In this document: one piece after another, positions 18,290-25,430 of the stretch | Layout: each line of letters opens with the position of its first letter | Numbering within the stretch: position 1 is the stretch's first letter | DNA from: Arthrobacter livingstonensis | GTDB lineage: Bacteria; Actinomycetota; Actinomycetes; Actinomycetales; Micrococcaceae | Length of the DNA stretch: 64,000 nucleotides | Direction of reading: 5' to 3' | Assembly (NCBI RefSeq): GCF_003219815.1 | Contig: NZ_QJVD01000007.1 | Span: forward strand, 124,001-188,000 | Notes under the pieces: model-generated | The model's input: only the letters and a program-made list of their open reading frames with translations | The model's database searches: none | What the model was told of the DNA's origin: nothing | Made by a program: the position numbers and the translations under genes

Positions 18290-18373
18290 ATGAATGTTCG
18301 TGCAGCAGTTCGCGCCCAAAACATCAGCTTGTCCTTCCACAGGAGTCGATTCACCCATGAAGTTTTCTGCTGA
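18290..18373 (+). CDS. Possible 27-residue leader peptide before the RIO kinase
   Basis: A perfect ribosome site, TAAGGAGG, lies five bases before the ATG at 18290. The frame runs 27 codons (starting MNVRAAVRAQ) and stops at 18371-18373, overlapping the start region of the RIO-type kinase, whose likely ATG is at 18357 or 18294. It could be a leader peptide that couples or limits kinase translation, or the same ribosome site may serve ATG 18294 instead. No family resemblance. Confidence 0.35.
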   Translation: MNVRAAVRAQNISLSFHRSRFTHEVFC

Positions 18374-19268
18374 CCAACAGCACTTCGAAGCACCGTCTTT
18401 TTCACCCATTAAAACGCGCCGTGGTACTGCCCCGCGCGGCGTTTTCGATCCCGATCCCCGCCCGGCTGACTGGAACGTCCTCGACGATTCCCTCGCTGAC
18501 AACCAGCGCTGGTCCACGTGGCCGGACCTGGAAAAGCTAATGCGCGGCCCGGCGCCCTATCCGGACTTTGTCATCGAGGACGCGGGGGCCATCGATACCG
18601 ACCTCGGCGTGCTGAAGACCGGCAAGGAGGCCGACGTGTTCCTCGTGGAGCGCGCCACTGAAAGCCGAAGCGCCATACTCGCCGCCAAGCGGTACCGGTC
18701 CTCGGACCAGCGCCTCTTCCACCGCTCCTCCGCCTACACGGAGGGCCGGTCCGTGCGGCGCTCCCGCGACGCCCGCGCCATCAAGGGCGGAAGCACGTAC
18801 GGCCGCGCGGTGGAGGCCGCACGCTGGGCCGACGCCGAATGGACGTACCTGCGCATGGCACGCGAATTTGGCATCCCCGTGCCCTATCCGGTGCAGATTT
18901 CCGGGACCGAGATCATGATGGAATTCATTGAGGACCCCGACAATCCCGGTGTTGCCGCACCCCGTCTGCAGGCCACCCATCCAGGGCCGGCGAAGCTGCA
19001 GAACTACTGGGAACAGGTGGTGGAAGCCATGGCGGCGTTTGCGCGCATGGGGTTTGCCCATGGGGACCTGTCACCGTACAACGTGCTGGCCGCCGGCGAC
19101 CGCCTGGTGGTCATCGACCTGCCCCAGCTGGTGGACCTGGCCGGTAACCTGCAGGCCGCGGACCTCCTGGCCCGGGACTGCCGGAACATGTGCGCCTGGT
19201 TCACTTCCCGCGGTTTGGAGGTCGACGGCGGCGCCCTCCTGGGCGAGCTCCTCGCCGCCGCGTGGTGA
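18294..19268 (+). CDS. RIO1-type atypical serine protein kinase
   Basis: 324 residues from ATG 18294, or 303 from ATG 18357 (MKFSADQQHF), which has AGGAG 11 bases upstream. RIO-family kinase: the P-loop region LKTGKEADVFLVERA, the ATP-binding Lys in AAKRYR, the catalytic loop GFAHGDLSPYNVL (HGDLSxxN) and the metal-binding IDLPQLVD (the DxP form typical of bacterial RIO proteins) are present. FHRSSAYTEGRSVRRSRDARAI is a basic insertion before the catalytic core. Eukaryotic relatives act in small-subunit maturation; the substrate in bacteria is not known. The N-terminal 45 codons have lower GC at third positions than the kinase body. Confidence 0.85.
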   Translation: MFVQQFAPKTSACPSTGVDSPMKFSADQQHFEAPSFSPIKTRRGTAPRGVFDPDPRPADWNVLDDSLADNQRWSTWPDLEKLMRGPAPYPDFVIEDAGAIDTDLGVLKTGKEADVFLVERATESRSAILAAKRYRSSDQRLFHRSSAYTEGRSVRRSRDARAIKGGSTYGRAVEAARWADAEWTYLRMAREFGIPVPYPVQISGTEIMMEFIEDPDNPGVAAPRLQATHPGPAKLQNYWEQVVEAMAAFARMGFAHGDLSPYNVLAAGDRLVVIDLPQLVDLAGNLQAADLLARDCRNMCAWFTSRGLEVDGGALLGELLAAAW

Positions 19269-19274
19269 CAGCGA

Positions 19275-19571
19275 TCAGCGAACGGGCCGGACCCTGCCGG
19301 GGAGGAAGGGAAGCCAGGGCGCCGAATAGACCAGCGGTGCTAAGGCGCCCGGCTCAACACTAAAGTTCACTTCTCCGTACTTCCACCACCGGTTGAAAAG
19401 GAAAATGTTCACCGTCGCGGTGTCGTCGCCGGGAACTTTCCAGTTCCTGGTCCCCCACTGGGCTGGCTGTCCCACACCATTGACGACGACGGTCGGCCTG
19501 GGGAACCAGCCCAGCCACGGCTTGCGCAGGGTCAGCTCAAAACGGCGGGTGGTGCTTGTCGGCTCGATCAC
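19275..19571 (-). CDS. Small Trp-rich hypothetical protein
   Basis: 98 residues, GTG start. Predicted all-beta: FELTLRKPWLGWFPRPTVVV, WGTRNWKVP, ATVNIFLFNRWWKYGEVNF. The pattern VVNG...WGT.xW.VP...VNIFLFNR recurs, to my knowledge, in actinobacterial proteins of unknown function. It starts 10 bases after the ABC-F stop codon on the same strand and ends seven bases from the convergent kinase gene, so it is probably the last gene of the ABC-F transcript. No signal peptide or membrane span. Confidence 0.7.
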   Translation of the reverse strand: MIEPTSTTRRFELTLRKPWLGWFPRPTVVVNGVGQPAQWGTRNWKVPGDDTATVNIFLFNRWWKYGEVNFSVEPGALAPLVYSAPWLPFLPGRVRPVR

Positions 19572-19581
19572 ACGCTTCAGC

Positions 19582-21238
19582 CTAGTAGTTGTTGAGCCGG
19601 CGCAGCTCCCAGCGGCGCTCCGGGGCCAGTTCAGCCAGGAATGCGTCGTCGTGGCTGGAGACAATGAGCGCGCCTTCGTAATCGCCGAGCGCGGAGACCA
19701 GCTGTTCTGTCGACGCAAGGTCCAAGTTGTTGGTGGGCTCGTCCAGGAACAACAACTGCGGCGCCGGCCGGGCCAGCAGGATGCGGGCCAAGGCAACCCG
19801 AAAGCGTTCGCCGCCGGACAGCTCCCCCACGGCCTGGTTGACCAGATTCCCGCGGAAGTGGAAGCGGGCCAGCTGCTCGCGCACTGACGCCAACGCCGCT
19901 TCCGGTGCCCCGCGCCGGACGTTGTCGACAACGGAGAGGGCGTCGTCAAGGCCCTCCCAGGACTCCCGGCCGGAACCAATCCGCTGCCGCAAATACCCCG
20001 CCGGCACGGTTGCCAGCGGCCGCAGCGCATTGAGCAGCGTTGTCTTGCCGACCCCATTTGGACCAGTAAGCGACACGCGTTCCGGGTCCCGCAACACGAG
20101 GCGAGAATCAGAAGTAACGGGCGCCCCGGCGTCGTACATTTCACCCAGAATTACCACGCTGCCGGGCGCATCCAATACTGTCCGGCCCCAGGGAACCGCG
20201 GTGTCAGGCAGTTCGATCCGGATGCGGGAATCGGCGGGGAAGGCGTCGCGGGCATCCGACAGGGCCGCGGCCGCCTCGCCCTCGCGGTCCCCCACGGTGC
20301 CGCGCATCTTTTTCGGCGGATTCCTGGGCCCGCTTGCGCAACTCGTTGGCCAGGATTTTGGGCATCGAGCCGGCGGCCTTCCGGCCCTGCCTGGCACGGC
20401 GGGCAATCTTCGTCTCGGCCTCGATTCGCTGGCGCTTCTCCAACGCGAGCCTGGCACCGGCGTCGCGCACCATCCGCTCGGCGGTTTCACGTTCGTCGTC
20501 CAATTCGGAAACATAGCTGTCCCAGTTGCCGCCGTGCCGGATGAGTTGCACACGTTCCCCGGCCCAGGCGCGGCTGCGGACTGGGCGAAGTTCGGCGATC
20601 GCGTCCACGCGTTCCAGCAGGGAGCGGTCGTGCGTGGCCACCACCAGGGTGCCGCGCCACCGCTCCACCGACTGGTACAGCCGGTTCCGCGCGGTCCGGT
20701 CCAGGTTGTTGGTGGGCTCGTCAAGCAGCGTGATGGGCCGGCCCGCCAGTTCCAGACCGGCCAGTGCGGCAACCATGGCCTCGCCACCAGACAGCGTGTC
20801 AACGGTCCGGTCCAGGAACTCGGGGCCTGTGGCAGGCAGTCCGTAGCTGGCCAGCATGGCAACGGAACGTTCCTCAAGATCCAAGTCGTCGCCGATAAGT
20901 TCCAGGTTCTCGGCCATGGCGTCCTCCTGCCCGGCCAGGACAGCGGCCAGGGCGCGCCGCTTGTCCGTCAGGCCAAGCAGCCCGGCGACGGTCCGGTCCG
21001 TGCGCAGGGTCAGCCTTTGGGGCAGGTAGGCGACGGTCGACGACGTGACCACAGTGCCGCCGTCGGGCTTCCGTTCTCCTGCGATCAGTCGCAGCAACGC
21101 CGTCTTGCCCATGCCGTTGGGCCCGACCAGTCCGGTGCGGCCCGCCGTGAATGCGGTGGTGAGGTCGGTGTGGGCAGGGGTGCCGTCAGCCCAGGAAAAA
21201 GTGGCGTGGGACAGCGTAATGGGATGGGTATTCTGCAT
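19582..21238 (-). pseudogene. ABC-F ATPase interrupted by one frameshift
   Basis: Two overlapping frames together encode one ABC-F protein of about 551 residues. The first (from ATG 21238, GAGGAG seven bases upstream) has Walker A GLVGPNGMGKTALL, signature LSGGEAM and Walker B LLDEPTNNLD; the second has Walker A LTGPNGVGKTTLL, signature LSGGERF and LFLDEPTNNLD, ending at 19582. The frames join at a run of five A (minus strand 20313-20309); four would give an unbroken ...ESAEKMRGTVGD... ABC-F proteins act on the ribosome, several protecting it from antibiotics. The extra base may be a real mutation, a slippage variant or a sequencing error. Confidence 0.85.
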
Positions 21239-21413
21239 GGGTCTCCTCGAAGCGTGTGCGCCGGGAGCCGCATGCACTCCTCTGGGGCGGGCATGGGTCG
21301 CTGCGGCGCTTGTTAGGCGAAGCCGGCCATGAGCTTCAAGGGAATTCCTTACGGAGGGGATGCGAACTTTTAAAGTGTGGCATGGCAGTGTTGTCAAGGC
21401 GGCCCGCGGCCGG

Positions 21414-21668
21414 TCAGTAGTGGTGGCGGGCAGCAATAACCACAATTTGGTCCTCTTCGACGGCATAGACGAGGCGGTGCTCGTCCGTGATCCGGCGGGA
21501 CCAGTACCCAGCCAATTGGTGCTTGAGCGCTTCAGGCTTGCCAATGCCATCTTCAGGCGATCGCAGGCAGTCTTTAATGAGCGCGTTGAGGCGCCGCAAG
21601 GTCGCCTTGTCAGTCTTGGCCCAGTACTGGTAGTCAGCCCAGCCCGTGGCTGAGAATGCGATGTTCAT
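21414..21668 (-). CDS. yoeB: YoeB-type toxin (mRNA interferase)
   Basis: 84 residues, the exact length of E. coli YoeB. RelE-fold ribosome-dependent mRNA endonuclease. It has the YoeB pattern: SATGWADYQYWAKTD, SPEDGIGKPEALKHQLAGYWSRRITDEHRLVYAV and the C-terminal RHHY carrying the catalytic His and terminal Tyr. Its ATG overlaps the antitoxin stop by four bases (ATGA), so toxin translation depends on antitoxin translation. Intact by inspection. Confidence 0.93.
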   Translation of the reverse strand: MNIAFSATGWADYQYWAKTDKATLRRLNALIKDCLRSPEDGIGKPEALKHQLAGYWSRRITDEHRLVYAVEEDQIVVIAARHHY

Positions 21669-21910
21669 TCACTGAGTTCGTGAGCGTGCAGCTGACCGGC
21701 CTTATGCTGAGCAACGCCCTCTAAAAGGTGCGCCGCGTTGGCGGGGCTACGCAGGAGGTAGGCAGTTTCCTCGAGCGCCTCATAGTCCGCCAGCGACATG
21801 AGGACTGCGCTGCCTTTCTTGGAGATGATCTCCACGGGCAGCCTGTCATTGTTTACTTGTTCAATCAATGGGAAGAGCCGGGCCCGGGCTTCCGATGCTG
21901 TGATCGCCAT
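21665..21910 (-). CDS. yefM: YefM/Phd-type antitoxin
   Basis: 81 residues. N-terminal Phd/YefM DNA-binding fold (MAITASEARARLFPLIEQVN, then VEIISKKGSAVLMSLADYEALEETAYLL), followed by a polar C-terminal tail that would wrap the YoeB toxin. GGAGGTG lies four bases before the ATG at 21910. Being upstream of the toxin and overlapping it is the usual arrangement. It probably represses the operon through the palindrome at 21925-21946. Confidence 0.92.
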   Translation of the reverse strand: MAITASEARARLFPLIEQVNNDRLPVEIISKKGSAVLMSLADYEALEETAYLLRSPANAAHLLEGVAQHKAGQLHAHELSE

Positions 21911-21924
21911 GCGACACCTCCATA

Positions 21925-21946
21925 GTGGTACTTTATATTGTACCAC
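21925..21946. promoter_or_regulatory. Operator-promoter of the YefM-YoeB operon
   Basis: GTGGTAC and GTACCAC form a perfect 7-base inverted repeat separated by eight AT-rich bases. On the minus strand a TACAAT -10 hexamer lies inside this palindrome, 15 bases before the antitoxin start codon, so binding of antitoxin would occlude RNA polymerase. YefM of E. coli also recognises short palindromes with a central GTAC-like core. Confidence 0.7.
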
Positions 21947-22007
21947 TTGACGCCGCTATTGGACCGACAGCAGAACAATCACCCCTCCAGGCTTGAGTAC
22001 AGTTTCC

Positions 22008-22037
22008 TTGACATTCATCCAAAATCAACTGTACGTT
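22008..22037 (+). promoter_or_regulatory. Promoter of the membrane protein/XRE pair (leaderless)
   Basis: Perfect -35 TTGACA at 22008-22013 and -10 TACGTT at 22032-22037, 18 bases apart. The -10 ends six bases before ATG 22044, with no ribosome site, so the mRNA should begin at the start codon. Confidence 0.6.
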
Positions 22038-22043
22038 GACGGC

Positions 22044-22469
22044 ATGCTCAGACGAATGTTTCGAAGTATTGTCATCATGGCGGCGCTTGTCATTGCCTGG
22101 GGCGTTTTCACGGGGTTCATGGTGGATTCCGCCGCAGGTCCACTGAGGGGTGCGTTCCAGGGCCTCGTCGTTGCCGCCGCCGGCGCCATTAGCTTTGTCA
22201 TCATGACGCTCGATGCCAGGACGCCGTTGTCCCGGCAGTATCCGGCCCTCTCCCAACCCGATTCGGTGGAGCGACAGGTGTTTGTGGCATCGTCGTCGGC
22301 CGCATTCGTGGACATGATCGGACTGGCGCTGCTGTCCGCTGCGCTCGTCATGACCTACCCTGAACTTTTCAACGCAGCACCTCTGCTCATTGGCATTGTT
22401 GTGGTGGCACTGGTGGACTTTGGCATCCGATTTGGCCTGCAGCGAGGCAGCCTGGTGGGCTCGGCGTGA
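22044..22469 (+). CDS. Four-span membrane protein paired with XRE regulator
   Basis: 141 residues, chosen from ATG 22044 because the promoter places the transcript start there; an in-frame ATG at 21993 lies upstream of the -35. Four predicted membrane helices: IVIMAALVIAWGVFTGFMV, GLVVAAAGAISFVIM, FVDMIGLALLSAALVM and LLIGIVVVALVDFGI. It is followed 19 bases later by a small XRE-type regulator, an arrangement common in Gram-positive bacteria in which the regulator controls the membrane protein. No enzyme or transporter motif is seen. Confidence 0.7.
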   Translation: MLRRMFRSIVIMAALVIAWGVFTGFMVDSAAGPLRGAFQGLVVAAAGAISFVIMTLDARTPLSRQYPALSQPDSVERQVFVASSSAAFVDMIGLALLSAALVMTYPELFNAAPLLIGIVVVALVDFGIRFGLQRGSLVGSA

Positions 22470-22488
22470 TGTACCACCTGGGCGCCCT

Positions 22489-22695
22489 GTGAAGAATCGG
22501 GTTCGCGAATGCCGCGAGGAACTGCGCCTGACCCAGCAGGAGCTGGCTTTTGAGCTGGGAGTGTCCCGGCAGACCATCATTTCCATCGAGCGCGGTAAAT
22601 ACGATCCCAGCCTGGGCCTGGCCTTCAAACTGTCAGAAGTGCTGGGGCAGCACATTGAACAGCTTTTCCATCCGGGGGGCGACCAACAACTGTAA
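22489..22695 (+). CDS. Small XRE-family transcriptional regulator
   Basis: 68 residues, GTG start. Nearly the whole protein is one helix-turn-helix: VRECREELRLTQQELAFELGVSRQTIISIERGKYDPSLGLAFKLSEVL, followed by GQHIEQLFHPGG. This is the compact YgzD/Cro-like type. It probably regulates itself and the membrane protein upstream, possibly through the 32-base palindrome 80 bases downstream, but neither is shown directly. No clear ribosome site, so coupling to the upstream gene is likely. Confidence 0.88.
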   Translation: MKNRVRECREELRLTQQELAFELGVSRQTIISIERGKYDPSLGLAFKLSEVLGQHIEQLFHPGGDQQL

Positions 22696-22776
22696 TGAGG
22701 GGGCGGCCGGGCCCTGCATCTCGGCAGGATCGACCACCGGGGGCATGGAGTTTCGCTTTGCGCTGGAGTCGACGCC

Positions 22777-22808
22777 GGTTGTGCGCATAGGCGCCTGTGC
22801 GCACAACC
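22777..22808. repeat. 32-base near-perfect palindrome
   Basis: GGTTGTGCGCAYAGGCGCCTRTGCGCACAACC reads the same on both strands apart from one C/T pair. It lies between the XRE gene and the convergent epimerase gene, 82 bases after the XRE stop. It may be an operator or a terminator stem without a loop. Otherwise I see nothing in 22696-22915. Confidence 0.6.
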
Positions 22809-22915
22809 CACAGCGAATCGGGCACATGCCGATGCTGTGACCTCATGCGCCGGACTCGCCAGCGAGTTCTGCGCATGCTGTCAGGTCTCGATGCCCGGCC
22901 ACCGGGCGGACAACT

Positions 22916-23929
22916 TCAAACAGCTTTAGACCGGGCAATGTCAATCAGCTGCCCTTCGTCCGCGGCGCTCAGTCCTGCTCCGAGCTGGCGCCCCGCCCAC
23001 GGTTCCTCGCAGGCAATGATGTCCCGGAATGTTTCCTCGAGCGGACGCCGCTCCAGCCCCCATTCCAGGGCCCGGGCATCGGAACGGCGCGCAAATCCGG
23101 CGTAGTCCGCCTCCAATGGCAGCACGAGCGGCAGGGACCGCGGCCCACTCCACGGGGAAACGCCGTCGGCCACCATGGTGGACAGCCGATACGGGACGAT
23201 CTGCGGGTTGGCGTGCGCAGCCTCCCGCGCCGCCAACAACGCGTCCTGCAGGGGCACGGCCTGCCCCACGGCATTGACCGCGCCGGTCCGCCCGGCCAGC
23301 CCCGCATCGAGAATGAACGCGGCAAGGTCACGGACATCGATGAGCTGCACATGCTGGCGGTAGGCCGAGCCGTCATCGAGGGGAACCAGCACCGGCCCGC
23401 GGGGATCGGCCAGGCGCAGCGGCCAGTACGTGGTACGCCCGGAAGGATCCCCGGGGCCGCCGATCAACCCGGGACGGACCACCAGCGCAGCATTGCCGCG
23501 GGTCGCCATGGCCAGCCATTCACAGCCGGACTTCGCCTGGCCATAAAGCTCCGGAGTGTAGGTCTCGGTGGACTCGAGGGGCTCGAGCAGTTCCGCCTCT
23601 TCAGGCACCTCCGGGGTGGAATGGTCCGCATAGACGGAGCAGGAAGAGACAAAAATCCAATGCCTGGCCCGCGGCGAGAGCGCCTCCACAGCGGCGCGGG
23701 CATGGGCGGGCATGCGGGTCAGCTCCACCACCAGGTCCCACTGCTGCGAGACGGCCCCGGCATAGGCGCCGTCGCCATCCCGGTCAACCTCGATGGCGGC
23801 CATGCCTTTCGGGAAATCGCCGGATTTGCCGCGGGCCAGGCAGGTGACGGCGTGGCCGGCCTCCATCGCCTGGGCTGCAAGGGTCCGGCCCAGCCATGCG
23901 GTGCCGCCAAGTATCAAGATATTTGCCAT
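22916..23929 (-). CDS. NAD-dependent epimerase/dehydratase-family protein
   Basis: 337 residues. Extended short-chain dehydrogenase: N-terminal nucleotide-binding ILGGTAWLGRTLAAQ (GxxGxxG form), the active-site region FVSSCSVYAD and YGQAKSGCEW (Y-x3-K). FINDD-like ending differs from sugar epimerases, so the substrate is unknown; the group includes isoflavone-reductase-like and nucleoside-sugar enzymes. ATG 23929 (MANILILGG) is preferred over an in-frame codon at 23965 because the Rossmann fold begins immediately. It stands alone on the minus strand. Confidence 0.8.
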   Translation of the reverse strand: MANILILGGTAWLGRTLAAQAMEAGHAVTCLARGKSGDFPKGMAAIEVDRDGDGAYAGAVSQQWDLVVELTRMPAHARAAVEALSPRARHWIFVSSCSVYADHSTPEVPEEAELLEPLESTETYTPELYGQAKSGCEWLAMATRGNAALVVRPGLIGGPGDPSGRTTYWPLRLADPRGPVLVPLDDGSAYRQHVQLIDVRDLAAFILDAGLAGRTGAVNAVGQAVPLQDALLAAREAAHANPQIVPYRLSTMVADGVSPWSGPRSLPLVLPLEADYAGFARRSDARALEWGLERRPLEETFRDIIACEEPWAGRQLGAGLSAADEGQLIDIARSKAV

Positions 23930-24035
23930 GCATTCCAGCAAAGCCGTGCGGACCGGCCGGGGCAAGGAATTTCACGCTCGGCGCAGGATCGTCCGGCAGA
24001 CACGGACCCACAGCTTTCTCGCATAGGCTTCCACA

Positions 24036-24788
24036 GTGAACACTGACCAACCCCTCAACGCCGTAGGCAGCTGGTGGCAGGCCGTCCTGGCCGGATTTGT
24101 CCATGCCGGCACGCCGTCTGTCCCCTTCCCCGTGTTGGCGGGCATCCTTGCCGTGGCCATTGTGCTGAGCATTCCGCGCGTGACGTGGCGCTGGTTTGGG
24201 CTGTATGTGACATTTGTGCACGAGCTGGGCCACGCCTTTGCCGCGCTCATGACCGGCCGTTATGTCCACGGGCTGAAAATCGGCCTGGACCATTCGGGAC
24301 AGCTGGTCAGCAGCGGCCGGCGCGGCTTCAGCGCCACATGGTCCGGATTTTGGGGCTACCCTGCACCGGCCGTGGTGGGCGTTGCCCTGGTCTGGTCCGT
24401 GACCGCCGGCTGGGCGGGCGCCGCAATGTCCATTGGCGCCCTGCTCCTGTTGGTGGCCTTGATCTTCCTGCGCAACTTCACCGGCATCATGGTGGCGCTG
24501 CTGAGCGCGGCCGTGGCCCAGCTGCTGGTCATGTTTGCCGAGCCGCTGACCGTCAGCTACGTTGTCCTTGCCCTGGGCATCGCGCTCGGCGTGGGGTCCG
24601 TGCGCGACTGGTTCAAGGTGGCCGCCGTCCACACGCGCCGCCGCAACCAGCTGGCCAGCTCCGACGCCTACATCCTCGCCCGCTCCACCGGCGTGCCGGC
24701 CATCCTCTGGCTGGCCGGCTTCGCAGTGGTCATCGCTGCCTCCGCCGTGTTCTCGATCTGGCTGTTGTGGGGCCTGCCGGGCCGCTAG
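24036..24788 (+). CDS. M50-like membrane metalloprotease
   Basis: 250 residues, GTG start placed six bases after a TAGGCT -10, so probably leaderless. About six membrane helices; the first long one is followed by TFVHELGHAFAALMTGRYVHGLKIG, carrying the HExxH zinc motif of the M50 (site-2 protease/YugP-like M50B) group. A further conserved Gly-Tyr-Pro turn, GYPAPAVVG, lies in the next membrane region. Proteins of this type are annotated as M50 peptidases of unknown substrate. The gene ends four bases into the end of the convergent reductase gene. Confidence 0.82.
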   Translation: MNTDQPLNAVGSWWQAVLAGFVHAGTPSVPFPVLAGILAVAIVLSIPRVTWRWFGLYVTFVHELGHAFAALMTGRYVHGLKIGLDHSGQLVSSGRRGFSATWSGFWGYPAPAVVGVALVWSVTAGWAGAAMSIGALLLLVALIFLRNFTGIMVALLSAAVAQLLVMFAEPLTVSYVVLALGIALGVGSVRDWFKVAAVHTRRRNQLASSDAYILARSTGVPAILWLAGFAVVIAASAVFSIWLLWGLPGR

Positions 24789-25351
24789 GCCTGGCCCGAC
24801 ACCCTGTAATGAAGATGCACGACGCCGCTGCCGAAGGTGCGCTCATCCAGCAGTTCCAGCCGGGTCCGGACGGCGTCGGGTAGCGCCCGGGTGCCGCCGC
24901 CGATGATGACAGGCGCGAGGAACAGGTGCACTTGGTCCACCAGTCCGGCGGCGAACGCCTGGCCGGCGAGTTCGGCGCCGCCCAAGGACAGGTCCGTGCT
25001 GGCACCGGCCTTCAGCCGACGGACGGCCTCCGGATCAAAGCTGGGCTCAATCCGGGTCCTGGCTGTTTCGGCGGCCTTCAAAGTCCGCGAATACACCACC
25101 TTCTGCGCCCGGCACCAGAAGTCCGCATAATCACGTGCCACCGGCGAAAGGTCAGTCCGCTGCTGCATTGCCTCCCAGACCTTCATGGTCTCGTACAGGC
25201 GCCTTCCGTAGAGATAGGTGCCATGGCCACGTTCCAAGTCGTTGATGAAGCCGTGGACTTCATCACTGGGAACTGTGAAGTCGAAATTGCCATCGGCGTC
25301 GTTGACGTAGCCGTCCAACGAGGTGTTGGCGGTGTAAATAAGCTGGGCCAC
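24785..25351 (-). CDS. Dihydrofolate reductase-fold protein (RibD C-terminal type)
   Basis: 188 residues. Belongs to the dihydrofolate reductase/RibD C-terminal superfamily: begins LIYTANTSLDGYVND, has YLYGRRLYETM and the NADPH-binding segment LSLGGAELAGQAFAAGLVDQ, ending with HLFLAPVIIGGGTRALPD. Members reduce diverse pyrimidine or pterin-like compounds; the substrate here is unknown. It overlaps the convergent M50-like gene by four bases at the stop codons. Confidence 0.85.
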   Translation of the reverse strand: MAQLIYTANTSLDGYVNDADGNFDFTVPSDEVHGFINDLERGHGTYLYGRRLYETMKVWEAMQQRTDLSPVARDYADFWCRAQKVVYSRTLKAAETARTRIEPSFDPEAVRRLKAGASTDLSLGGAELAGQAFAAGLVDQVHLFLAPVIIGGGTRALPDAVRTRLELLDERTFGSGVVHLHYRVSGQA

Positions 25352-25430
25352 AGACTTTCATCCCCTCAAGACGGCGTGCCGATGCACATGTGTCCCTCCA
25401 GTATTCGCTTTTCCGCGGCGTTACGGCAGC

